From contig LR990043.1 in the NCBI GenBank assembly GCA_905147135.1, positions 23,003,584 to 23,067,583 of the forward strand: 64,000 nucleotides of DNA, written 5' to 3'. Under the pieces are notes generated by a model that was given only the letters and a program-made list of their open reading frames with translations, searched no databases and was not told the origin of the DNA. The stretch is from Blastobasis lacticolella. Taxonomy: Eukaryota > Arthropoda > Insecta > Lepidoptera > Blastobasidae. The translations under genes and the position numbers were made by a program. This document shows, piece by piece, positions 1-10,900 of this stretch (position 1 is its first letter; each line of letters starts with the position of its first letter).

Positions 1-4
1 GAAG

Positions 5-187
5 ATGTCCGCCAAAGCGAAGAGCAGCTGGAAGTGCCCGGAATGCAAAGTACCGCAGAAGAAAGGAGATGATACTCCCATTAAAGGCTCCGAGCCCACA
101 GGACTGGGTTCAGTCGACGTATTTCAAGACCTAGATAAGCGCCTGGCTGTGCTGGAGTCATCTATTGTGTCTAGCATCGATCAGTAG
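5..187 (+). pseudogene. LINE ORF1 zinc-finger fragment
   Basis: A 60-codon frame with WKCPECKVPQKKGDDTPIKG, resembling the end of the PHD-like finger (W-x-CPEC then KGDNxDTP) in gag-like ORF1 proteins of lepidopteran LINEs. The frame ends after a short possible coiled coil (LDKRLAVLESSIVSS). It is cut by the left edge or truncated. The family call is from memory. Confidence 0.45.
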
Positions 188-745
188 GCCTACCATGAGT
201 TTGTTTTTCCGTTTACTGTACAGTGAACGTAAAAAAGTTTCTATGAGAATTCGTACAGCGCCTCTATCGGGCAGTAGCGGAACTAAAATCCGTACCGTGA
301 GTTGCTATTGGTTAATTGACTTTACCACTCACGTTACAGTTTACGTGGGGAGTGTGGTTTACGCAGCGCTTTGCATACAAATCCGTACCATGAGTCACAA
401 ATTTGACAGATGCTTTAGTAAATTACCGAAACTACTGTGGTTACAGCACTCCCAAAAATTTTTAATGTGAGAAGTATTTTTCGTTTGGAGATAGTTATTA
501 TTTTCGTGCCAAAAATGTCTGGAAAACGATATTTTGCTTGAAGGATGTTTGCCGAAGTCCATGCGGCTGATGAAAATACGTTTTATCGCCAACAAGAAGC
601 CCATATGCGAAAACAAATGAATAATTTAATACACACACTGTGATTACGTCTCTTACTGTTTTTTCTAAGGTGAGAAGTGTTAAAACTCTCTACAAGACAT
701 TGTTGTTCTCGAGAGTGTGCAGGGAAGAGCCACCAAGATCTAACT
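188..745. other. Intron sequence, no gene seen
   Basis: Part of the tweek intron that runs off the left edge. Short frames only, no recognisable domain. ACGTTTACG-like and AATCCGTACC motifs recur around 225-390, suggesting a decayed repeat. Confidence 0.5.
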
Positions 746-1561
746 AAGAAAGACTACAAGAATCTAACCTCACCACACTGGAAGAAATAAGGATACGGGG
801 TGACAACAATGAGACTTACAAGCTTTACTTTCATCGAATGTTTAATTAGAAAGGTGCTGAAGCATTGCGTGGACACAGCACAAGGATAAATCGCACACCA
901 TCTAAGACTAATATTGTTTATCACTTGCCATACCATAAGGTTGTGAATTGTGAATAGTTGGAATTGGTTCGCAGACATGGGGCAATAGGCTCTCATATGT
1001 AACCGCCCCTTCTGTTAAAAACAAGTTGGACATTTGGTGAAAAATTAATAAAATCATTCAGTGAACTAAAATGTAGTACTTATGTGTTATGGAAGTGAAA
1101 GCTATTATTAGCACTGCAATGTTGTATAGACATGTCAGCAGAAATGCTACTTGTCTATTAACCTATAACACCTAATAATAATAATAAAATGTCTGAAAAG
1201 TGAAATTTATAAGGTAAGTTACTCGTTGGCTGCCCTGGAACAGAAGTTATATGAGGAAAGACTACAAGAATTGAACCTCACCACACTGGAAGAAACAAGG
1301 ATACAGGGTGGCATCAATGAGACTTACAAGCTTAACTTTCGTCGAATGTTTAATATGAAAGGTGCTGAAGCATTGTGTGGACACAGCACAAGGATAAATT
1401 GCACACCATCTAAGACTAATGTTGTTTATCACTTGCTATACCATAAGGTTGTGAATTGTGAATAGTTGGAATTGGTTCTCAGACATGGGTCAGTAGGCTC
1501 TAATAGGTAACCGCCCCTTCTTTTAAAAACAAAATGGACATTTGGTGCAAAATTAATATAA
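746..1561 (+). repeat. Direct repeat of about 308 bp (746-1053 and 1254-1561)
   Basis: The two copies are about nine-tenths identical, from GAAAGACTACAAGAA to ACATTTGGTG(A/C)AAAATTAAT. The better copy keeps a 79-codon frame (1226-1465) with YEERLQELNLTTLEETRIQGG and ETYKL, similar to the C-terminal tail of LINE reverse transcriptases (RLxxLxLxTLExRRxRGDMIETYK). Copy 1 has a stop in that frame. Probably a decayed LINE 3' end duplicated in place; the next LINE starts where copy 2 ends. Confidence 0.6.
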
Positions 1562-3106
1562 TGTCCACGACCACCAATCTTACTCAATACTTCAGTGATT
1601 TAGCTGAATCTGTAGACAAAGGGCGTCAGGTCGATGCAGTATACACTGATATAAGCAAGGCCTTCGATAGAGTGAATCACGATTTGCTTATTTTGAAATT
1701 GTCCAGAGTGGGAGTTTGTGGTAGTGTACTTCGTTGGATGAAATCATACTTGTCATCTCGCTCACAAAAAGTAGCAGTTTGTGGGTACGTGTCGGACCCA
1801 TTTGAGGCCACTTCCGGGGTTCCCCAAGGATCGCACCTGGGTCCGCTACTGTTCCTCATATTTGTCAACGATTTGGCATATCGGATCACCCATTCAAAAT
1901 TTTTATTTTTTGCTGATGATTTAAAACTGTACATGGTTATCGAGGACTCTTCAGACTCACTCTTACTCCAGCAAGATCTAGATAATGTGTATGAATGGTG
2001 TGAAATTAATCAACTACAATTAAATATCAATAAATGCATGCATATAAAATTTACAAAGAAAAAATTACCCATTTTGACGACATATAAAATCGGAGACAAG
2101 GTACTGGATGAAGTAAAAAGTATTAAAGATCTTGGGGTTATCTTCGACAGTGGGCTTTCTTTCAATCTTCATTTGGATGAAATAGTTAAAAAATCTTATA
2201 GGATGCTAGGTTTCGTGTGGCGTAATTGTAAGAAATTTCGAACAGTATCTGCTTTGAAAATAGCCTACTTTTCCTTAGTTCAAAGTAACTTGGAATATTG
2301 CTCTAGTGTATGGAGTCCTCAGTATAGATGCAATATAGATAGGATCGAAAAAGTACAGAGAAGATTTCTTTATTATTTGTCAATTCACCAAGGAAAGAAA
2401 CATTCTCTATCTTCTTACTCGGAACGCTGTGCCTTTTTTAAAGTGATACCACTTAGGAAGCGACGTTGGATTGCTGATTTGATGTTATTGTACAAAATTG
2501 CCAATAGTCTGGTCAACTGTCCTCAACTGATTGAACAGTTGAACCTCAATGTTCCACGGATACATAGCCGCGTCGTAGACAAAAGAACTTTTACCAATAA
2601 GTATTATAGGACTAATTTGGGCCTGCACTCCACAGTCCCCCGAATGTGCCGGGAATACAATCATTTGTGCGGAGCGGCGGATGTAGATTTATTCCACCTC
2701 AAGAGTATGAGTTTTAAGACCACTTTGTTCAGGCATGCTTTCGACGAAAATGCGCCTTAGATCGCGAAGAAGCACTGTGAATTGACATAGTTAAATTCCA
2801 GTTTACATACCCATATTTGAATTTCAAATTAATTTTGTTTTATAATATTAACCTACACTAACCTGTAACTCGTTATTTTTGTTATACCTGTTTTAACTTA
2901 CCTTAATATAAAAGTACTCACTGCTGTTGTTATGATGTCCAGTTAGTTATCAATGATTAACGATACAAGATGTGTTTGCCTATAATTGGTTTTACACTTA
3001 AAACTAGAGTACAAAATGTATTTTTTATAGTTTATACCTACCTATGTATCTTGTGTACAAACTGTTGGTGAACCAAAATAAATAAATAAATAAATAAATA
3101 ATTCAG
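1561..3106 (+). mobile_element. 5'-truncated LINE (jockey/CR1 type) with open reverse-transcriptase frame
   Basis: About 400 codons are uninterrupted to the stop at 2758-2760. They hold the RT palm: DAVYTDISKAFDRVNHD, SGVPQGSHLGPLLFLIFVNDL and FADDLK (catalytic FADD), then a thumb/C-terminal region with CSSVWSPQY..IDRIEKVQRRFLYYL. Endonuclease and RT fingers are missing. About 300 bases of 3' UTR end in (AATA)n at 3078-3103. It lies antisense to tweek in its intron. Clade is tentative; the element is clear. Confidence 0.85.
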
Positions 3107-3240
3107 TATTTACCATATTAAATATTATTTCCGGTTATTTTTGAACCGAGATCATCATTTCAATCTGCTCGGTCGGGAATCGAACCCGGGTCCTCTGCGT
3201 TACATGTTAACCAACTGAACCACTCTGGTCGTCGTGGGAT
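3107..3240 (-). mobile_element. SINE-like element with tRNA-derived head
   Basis: Read on the minus strand there is an A-box-like TGGTTCAGTTGG (3222-3211) and a perfect B box GGTTCGATTCC (3186-3176) about 25 bases apart, as in a tRNA. The acceptor arms do not pair, so it is not a working tRNA. An A/T-rich tail leads into the TTAT run at 3103-3078, shared with the neighbouring LINE tail. Confidence 0.55.
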
Positions 3241-3398
3241 AAGAGTGCATTCTAGTTTTCGTCAATAATACCTGAGCGTACGCCACTCTTACACGGACGT
3301 AGTCATTCATTTTTACCAAACAGCTGGGGGCGAATCTCGCGCTGTGACATCTCAAATTCGACATTTTCTCTAGCCAAGCAACTGTATCAAAATGTCAC

Positions 3399-3640
3399 TA
3401 AAAGGAGGACCGGCAGAAATATATAAACCCCAGCCTATATGTGGAAAAAAAGTTATGGTCAATTAAAGTAAACTTCGATTTTTACTAGAAAATACTTATA
3501 TACTAATAACTTTCTTAAAATTCTACAGCGATTCTAGAGCTTTTGCCGCAGTAAAAGTTGTAAAAAATGAAAAATCCTTTCCAATGACTTACCGCTCAAC
3601 GTTATTAGTCATATAGGCTGGGTTGTCCGGACCTCCTTTA
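3399..3640. repeat. MITE-like inverted-repeat element, 242 bp
   Basis: The ends TAAAAGGAGGACCGG..CCAGCCTATATG and CATATAGGCTGG..CCGGACCTCCTTTA are imperfect inverted repeats of about 35-40 bases with no coding content between. A separate perfect hairpin follows: TATCTTCGACA (3639-3649) and TGTCGAAGATA (3659-3669). Confidence 0.5.
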
Positions 3641-3919
3641 TCTTCGACAATATTCGACTGTCGAAGATAGTGAGAAAATATGTTTTGGTTGCAATAGACA
3701 TTTCAATGTCACTATTGGAGATATGTGGCTAGAAAAAATGTCTATTTCGAGATTTTATAGCGCGGGAATTAGACCCTTGAGCCCACGCCATTACAAGACT
3801 TCATGTCATTCTTTTTCATTCATTTCATGCCCCACAAGCTCATTTTAGTGGATATTTAAATAGCAAAAAACCATAATTGTTTGATTGAGGATACCAATGT
3901 ATGACAAATAATAACTTAC

Positions 3920-4819
3920 ATATCCTAGTCTTGAAAAAGGCGTACTGTTGGAACTCTGGTTCGGCCTCTTCGAACATCGCGTTTCGAATCAGTTGGCCCA
4001 GACTGACGTTGATATCGACCTGTAAATTCATTACATTTAAATGTATGTTTAAATACCAGGAACAGAAGTGTGTTAAATTAAATTAAATTAAAAATCATTA
4101 TTTCAGACAATGTCCCCATACATTTAGGTCAATAATAAGTTATATATAATAATGTCAAAAATATAAAATAAATGTCACAGTTGAAAAATAATTATAAATT
4201 AAAGCCCATTCGCGATATGAAAATAATGAGTGATCGTTTGCCACCGGCCCAGCCCCGCCCCTCGACCAATCGGGTGGCATAGCAAATTTGAAAGCTAAGT
4301 TGACAGTGAATAGTTGAAAGTGTTATTATCGCTACCATTATGAGTAATATTATAAAACGAAGTCCCATGTCGCGTCTGTCTGTTCGCGATAAACTTTATC
4401 ACGAACAGACGAAATATATATCGCAAAATGATTTCTAGAAGGTATATCTATCGGTCCAAAAGCTACAGGTAAAGGCTGATTGTTTTGCACATTGGAAGAT
4501 GCGCAGCGACAAAGAATTTGGAAGATGGCGAAAAGTTTCTTGAATGATTCAAACGCATTATACCTAACCTAGAACCAGGAAGTGTTGCTGTCATGGACAA
4601 CGCTTCCTATCATTCTGTCTAGCTTGAGGAAATACCGACAACCGCTTGGAATAAACCGCAAATACTAACTAGCCTGGCTGCTAAGCAAAGGGATATCATT
4701 GGACATGAGTTATTTAAATAACTCTTCAAATCTGAGTGGAAATATTGTACGCAAACTGCACGAGTACCTGGGCACGTGCGAAGATTCTCAGGTCGGTGGG
4801 AGGCCGCGGCGGCTCGGGC

Positions 4820-4856
<37 letters not shown>

Positions 4857-4962
4857 GGGCGCCCTGCACGTTCTGCACGCGGTTGGACAGCTCCAGCTCC
4901 ACGGCGCCCGTCTCCAGCCGCACCGCCGAGTTGGACGGCGTCGTCGCCGTCAGCTGCACGCG
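3920..4962 (-). CDS. tweek: tweek exons 13-14, last in window
   Basis: Exon 13 (4962-4768, 195 nt) encodes RVQLTATTPSNSAVRLETGAVELELSNRVQ (human QVTATTPSMRAVRFETGLIELELSNRLQ), then a run of about 12 alanines from a (GCC)n tract, then LRIFARAQ. Exon 14 (4019-3920, 100 nt) encodes VDINVSLGQLIRNAMFEEAEPEFQQYAFFKTRI and ends one base into a codon at a GTAAGT donor. The next exon is beyond the left edge; positions 1-3919 are intron. Confidence 0.9.
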
Positions 4963-7900
4963 CTGCGGCCACACCCACCGCGTTACACCCCGCCCTCATC
5001 GCCCCGCGGGCCATCATCGCTACCGTCTCCGCGCTCTCGACGGGTTGGAAATCGGAGCGTCAACAATATTTAGAAAAAGTTGCTTCCATTTTTTATTCTT
5101 TTTGTCCACAAACATGACATATAGTATATAGTGCATTGGTGCGTAGTACTCTTAGAATACTGTTCTTCCATCTGGAATCCACAGCATGAATGTCATGTTT
5201 CTAGAATAGAGAGAATCCAGAAACGCTTTTTGTTCTTTCTTACTGTGCACCAAGGGCAATTATCTAGGCTTATCTCATACAGGGATCGACTGTCGCATCA
5301 TAATATGATTTCTCTCAGGAATCGTCGATCGGTGGCGGATCAAATGTTTCTATTTAAAATTGTTAGGGGGCTGATTGACTGTTCGTCCTTGTTAAATGGA
5401 TTATCTTTCTCGGTGCCTAGACGTAATGCCAGAATAAGTAATTTCAGACCTTTTACATTTAGAAACAGCAGAACGAATGTGGGTAGAAACGAGATAATTA
5501 CTAGGTTATCCAAGGAACATAACAAGTTATTTAATACGGATAAGTCTGTCGATGTCTTTAACTTTTCTCTTTCAAAATACAAAACATGTTTATATAATTA
5601 TATAAATCTGTAAACTCAGTTGTTTTTTGTAACAAAATTGCCTAAGTATCTGTTAATTTGTGTAATATATTTTATTGTAATAGGTTAGTATTTACGTTAT
5701 AAGCGCGATTTATATAGTGCACGTAAGGTTTGCCTGTTATTGGCTTTACATTTATGTTAATTGTTATTGTTACTATAGTTTAAGAGCATTGTAAAAAGAA
5801 AATGTAAATCTGTTGGCAAATAAAATAAATAAATAAAATAAAATAAGTGACATACAATACAGTACTGAAGTCTACGAGTTTTATTGTGAAGCTCCAGCAT
5901 GTCCTGCAGAGACACAGAGCTTAATTCATTTTTTTTTTTGTAAAAAAAAAAAAAAATTAATTGAATTTTCTACCAGCAAACCTTGGAGTCATAGGAACAG
6001 GTCCATTTTTTAGTTTACGAGGGCAATCGATTTTGTTTTCATTTTATTTATTTATTTCTTTGGGGCCCGGCGGCCCCGTCGCCCCGCCTCGCCCCCCGCA
6101 CCTACCTCGATACGGATCACCAGCGAGAACAGCAGCCGGCTGAGCGCCCCCGGCGCCTCCTCCTCGCCCCACAGCGGCACCGGCTTCTCGCCGCCGTACA
6201 CCTTCTGCACCACCTCGTTCACCTCCTGCAACGCGACACCGGCACCAGTGAGCGACGGCCACTCCCCCTCCGGGGCACGCTCCGCGCGGGTCGGGGCCCA
6301 CCTTCATGAACACCTTCTGCACGAACACGAGGTGGTTGAGCAGGTCCGTGGAGAGCGTGTGCTCGAAGAGGCCGATGTCGGCGGTGGCGGCGAGGTAGCG
6401 GCCGGCGCGCAGCACCGCGCCCTCGGGGCCCTCCGGCTCCGCGCGCGGCTCCACGGCGCGCGCCGCCACCACCACCGCCGGCAGCGCCACCGCCGCCGCC
6501 GCGGGGATGTTGGCCTCGCCGCCCGCCGTGGCCGTCGCCCCGGCCGCCCCCGCCCCAGCCGCCCCCGCCGGCCCGCCCAGCTTGGTCACGAAGCTGAGCG
6601 AGTGCCGCGGCAGCTCGGCGGTGAAGTGCGCGCGCGCGCCCGTCACGCCCGCCGCGTGCACGCGCTCCATCTTGTACTGCGCCTGCAGCGACGGCAGCAG
6701 CGCCGCCGTCACCGTGAGGCTGACCACGCCCACCGAGAACTGCACGCGCAGCGGCGTCAGCAGCGGCGCCGCGGCCGGCGCGCCCGGCGGCGGGGGCGCG
6801 GCGCGCGGCGCGGGCGGCGGGGTGGCCGCGGGCTCCTCCGCCCCGCCCGCGCCCGCGCCCGCCCCCGCCCCCGGCCGCGGCCGCGTCACGCCCAGCTCCT
6901 GCAGCGTGGAGGACAGCTGGCGGCTGGAGCGCGTCATGACGCCGTGCAGCGCCACCGGGTGCTGCGGCAGGTCCACGCGGACGGCGCCCACGCTCACCAG
7001 CGCCGACGCGCCCGCCCGCCCCGCCTCCCACGAGTACAGCGCCTGCGACTTGCCCACGCCCACGCGCACCACCGTCCTGCCGGCAGACGACGGAGCACCG
7101 GTGAGTCAACACGTAAATAAAAAAAAACTATCGAGGAGGAGACGGTTTTGCACTCTCGATATGATCGAAAATCACTCGGAGGTCGCCCTGGAGGTACCTC
7201 AGATTGGTCATTGATTCAAAATGTGTGTTGAGCACAGTACAAATAAAAAGCGAAAAATCACTGACTGGTGCTGGGGCGGCAGTCCCTCGAGCAGCACGAT
7301 GGTGGAGCGGCCCAGCGTGCCCGTGAGCGACCACTGGCGCACGCGGGACGCCGCCAGCGCCGCCTGCAGCGACGTGATCTCCGCCTCCAGCTTCAGCCCC
7401 GACAGCGAGGCCAGCAGCCGCGTGCGGTGGATGCGCGCGTTGCCCGCCACCACCACGCCCAGCCCCGCCGGGCCCCCCGCCGCCCCCGCCCCCGCCGCCG
7501 GCCGTCGCCCGCTGCCGCGGTACTGCTCCGACATGTCCGTGGAGACGGAGAAGCGGTGCGTGATGGTGTCGGCGTCGGGCACGCTGGCGTACAGGTCCAG
7601 CAGCTGGTACACGGTGCGCCAGCAGTGCGGCGCCAGCTTGTCCCCGGCGGGCGCGGGCGGGGACGGCGGCGCGGGCGGCGGCGCCGGCGCGCCCGCCGAC
7701 ACCGGGCTGCCCGCCGAGTACGAGCTGTACCCGGCTGAGACCGACCGATCTTTATTTATTTATTTCATCATTATATTATATTATTTTATTTTATCATTAT
7801 ATTATATTATATTATATTATTTATATTGTAATTACAAAATTGTTAAAAGATAATTTGAGGAATTTATGAACATCAGGTGGCAAAGTGCCAACATCGGATC

Positions 7901-10900
7901 GTAAAAACGTCATTTACTGTAGAGCGGTTAACTGTTCGGTGAACTGAACTTCCGACATTACGAAGATACTGACTGACATAACAATTAACTTTTATTTCAA
8001 CGTGCACACGAAGGGAAAAGGTATCGACGGCACTCACCCAGCCTACCCTTGACGCTTTTTCCAGTGGAGCGCAACTTTTGCGCGAAGGATTGCGGCCTCG
8101 AGGGTGCGCTAGCCCGCGGGGCGAGGGCGGCGGGGGGCGGCGCGGCACCCACCCCCCCGCCCCCGCCCCCGCCACCCGCCGGCGCGCTGCAGGTGGAGCC
8201 CGCCGGGCCCAGCGGACCCAGCAAGCCCAGCGCGCCCAGGGCCGAGCCTTCGTCCCATTTCGTACTTTGAGTTTCCTTTTCCAGCGAACTTACGCTGACT
8301 AAGTTTTCACGAAAATCTGAAACTGAAACTTAATTTATTAATTTTTTTTGTTGCATCAGTGTGTCGAGCCTTTCTGACGATCAGCGAGTTACTTTATCTT
8401 AAAAAGAAAAAAAATCCAGCTAATTACCTATCGAATGCCAATGCATCCGGTTACCTGAGGAGTTGGTGTGCTGCAGTCTCGTGCGCGGGCGCCGCGAGGA
8501 GTCGGTGGCCGCGCGCAGCTCCTGCTGCGCCGCCTTCACGTTCTGGTACATGGACGTGATCTGGTGCAGCAGCCGCAGCAGCGGCATGTTCACCTGCAAC
8601 CACCGCGGAGTCAGACAGCCGCCCCGCTCCCGCCCGCCCCGCCCCGCCCCGAGCCCCTCCTCACCTGCTGCGAGATGAATCGGACGGCTACGTTGAAGTT
8701 GATCATGGTGCTGATGTGCTTCTTGAGCTGGCCGCGCGAGATGTACAACACGTTGCGGCGCCGCACCAGGTCGTCCACCGCCACGTCCGCCACCTTCTTG
8801 AGGTCCACGTCCAGCGACACCTTCTCGCAGAGGAACGCCGGCGTGTCGGACGCGGGGTCCGGCTGCGCGCGCTTGGAGGGCTGCGGCTGCGCGCGGCGGC
8901 CCGCCTCGCCCGCCGCGCCCGGCCCCGCCGCCTCGCTCACCACGATGTCGATGCGGACCGCGTCCACCCACGCCACCAGCGACAGCCGCGAGCCCAGCGA
9001 GTCCAGCGCGGCCGCGGCCGGGCCCGCGCCCGCCGCCTCGCCGCCCGCCGCCTCCGCGCCGCCCTCGCCGCCGCCCGGCACCTGGTGCGGCGACACGCCC
9101 AGCGCGCCCAGCAGCGGCTGGAACACCTGGTGCGCGTCCAGCACCAGCAGCGCGCCCGCCACCGGGTACAGGCTGCACGCCGGCAGCACCACCGGCGCCG
9201 CCGCCGCCGGGATCACCGGCGCCGTCGCCGCCGCCATCTGCTCCTGCGGGCGAAGGGGAGATCGGGAATCGGTCGCGGTCCGGGGGGAGCGGGACCTCGG
9301 CCGCCCGTCGACTCACCGCGTGGAACGGCTCCTGCTTGGCCATCCACTGGTAGAGGTCCTCGCGCGTGCGGCGGTGCGGCTCCGGGCGCGGCGGCGGCTG
9401 GCCGGCCGAGCCCAGCGACGGCAGCGACGCCGTGCGCTCGCGCCGCAGCTCCAGCAGCTGGCAGCTCTCCTCGGCCACGTCGGGCGGCGGCGCGGCGGCG
9501 GGCGGCGCGGGCGGCGGCCACTCGTCCGCGCAGTCCTCGAGCAGGTCGGGCAGCGCGAAGGTGACGTTGAGCGGGCGCGCCTGCCGCGGCGGCCCGGGCG
9601 GCGGGTGGTGCAGCACGTGCCGCCACTGGCGCGCCAGCACCACCACGCCGCGCCGCAGCGTGGACAGCGAGGGCAGGTGCCGCGGCGCCAGGTCGGCCTG
9701 CAGCGCGGCGGCGTCGGCGGCCAGCGCCTGGCGCGCCAGCGCGGCCAGCAGCCGCAGCGCGGGCTCGGCCCGCAGCGCGCGCGCCGCCTCCGAGTGGCGG
9801 CCGTAGCGCGACGCGGCCGGCGCGGCGGGCGGCCGCAGGTCCAGCGCGGCCGCCATCAGGCTGGCGGCGGTGGCGGTGAGGCGGCGCGCGTGCGCGCGGT
9901 ACAGCGCCACCACGCGGATGCCGAGCCGGTTGCAGGGGTTCAGCCACGCGTTGATCGCCGGCGACGCCGTGCTCACCAGGTTCCAGTCGAGCCTGCGATC
10001 GGGACGGGACGGGGGTGGTCAGTGTGCCGGTCGACCCGCGGGGCCCCGCGAGCGGACCGATCGGGAGTTCGGGGAGTCACCTGGTGTAGTCGATCCGGCG
10101 GGTGATGGGCGTGCGCGGCGGCGCGGCGAAGTTGAACCAGACCACCTTCAGGTCGAGTTCGCAGGACGTGGAGTCGGCGGCGTCGCGCGGGACGGCGGGC
10201 GCGGCGGGCGCGGCGGGCGCGCCGGGGGTGCCGGGCGGCGGCGGCGTGGGCGCGGCGGGCGCGGGGTCGGGCGTGGCGGGCGGCGCGGAGGGCGGCCGCT
10301 CGGCGCCGTCCGCCGGCCCGTCCGCGCCCGCGCCGTCGGCGGGCGGCTCGCGCTCGTCGGGCTTGGCCACGGCGGCGTGCTGCGCGGCCGTGATCGTGAC
10401 GCCCTCCAGCCCGCACTCGAACATTATGTAGCCCGACGAGCCGTCGCTCGTCGACCCGCTGCCCCACTGTATTGGATACAAATATTGCATGTGTTTACAT
10501 TCCACACGGATCTGGGTATAAAGATGCGCTCAATTCGTTTTTTTATATAGCTGGCCAATTAATTGTTGAACATCCGAATGACGTTTTCCTTTTGACTGGT
10601 GACTTTAATAATTCCTGTTCCAATTGGAGTGATCGTGATGTCTCTCATCCTTATTTACTTTTACAACCAGATAGCAACCGGTCAATGGTACTTCTAAGTG
10701 ATTTTTCTAATTTAAATCAGTTTAATAGTATTCGTAATTACAACGGCCGAATTTTCGATTTAATATTATGCAATGAAGACTGTTAAGTTTATGGGTGTGA
10801 ATACCCCACTTACCCTAACTTACCTCAAACAGACAATAAATAGCCAATGCCTCTAGCCCAAAAATTTATTACAATCATTTTTAGGCCTTCTCTTGTTGAT

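Noticed and set aside
395..616. 73-codon minus-strand frame and similar short frames in 188-1225
   Set aside because: No motif, AT-rich, inside an intron with decayed repeats.
3165..3235. Functional tRNA gene
   Set aside because: A and B boxes are good but the acceptor stem does not pair and a SINE-like tail follows; the same holds for the tRNA-like head near 37950.
4699..5131. Five overlapping frames of 82-132 codons on both strands
   Set aside because: Result of the (GGC)n tract in tweek exon 13; only the minus frame with ELELSNR is conserved.
8420..9976. 518-codon minus-strand frame as one exon
   Set aside because: It reads through two GC-rich introns of about 70 bases and loses the conserved frame after EPFHAV; splicing restores similarity on both sides.
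8468..10105. 545-codon plus-strand frame and similar Arg/Ala-rich frames (6248-7120, 8716-9564, 23334-24248)
   Set aside because: Antisense shadows of GC-rich tweek exons: composition is Arg/Ala/His runs, no domain, and the minus strand carries clear conserved protein.
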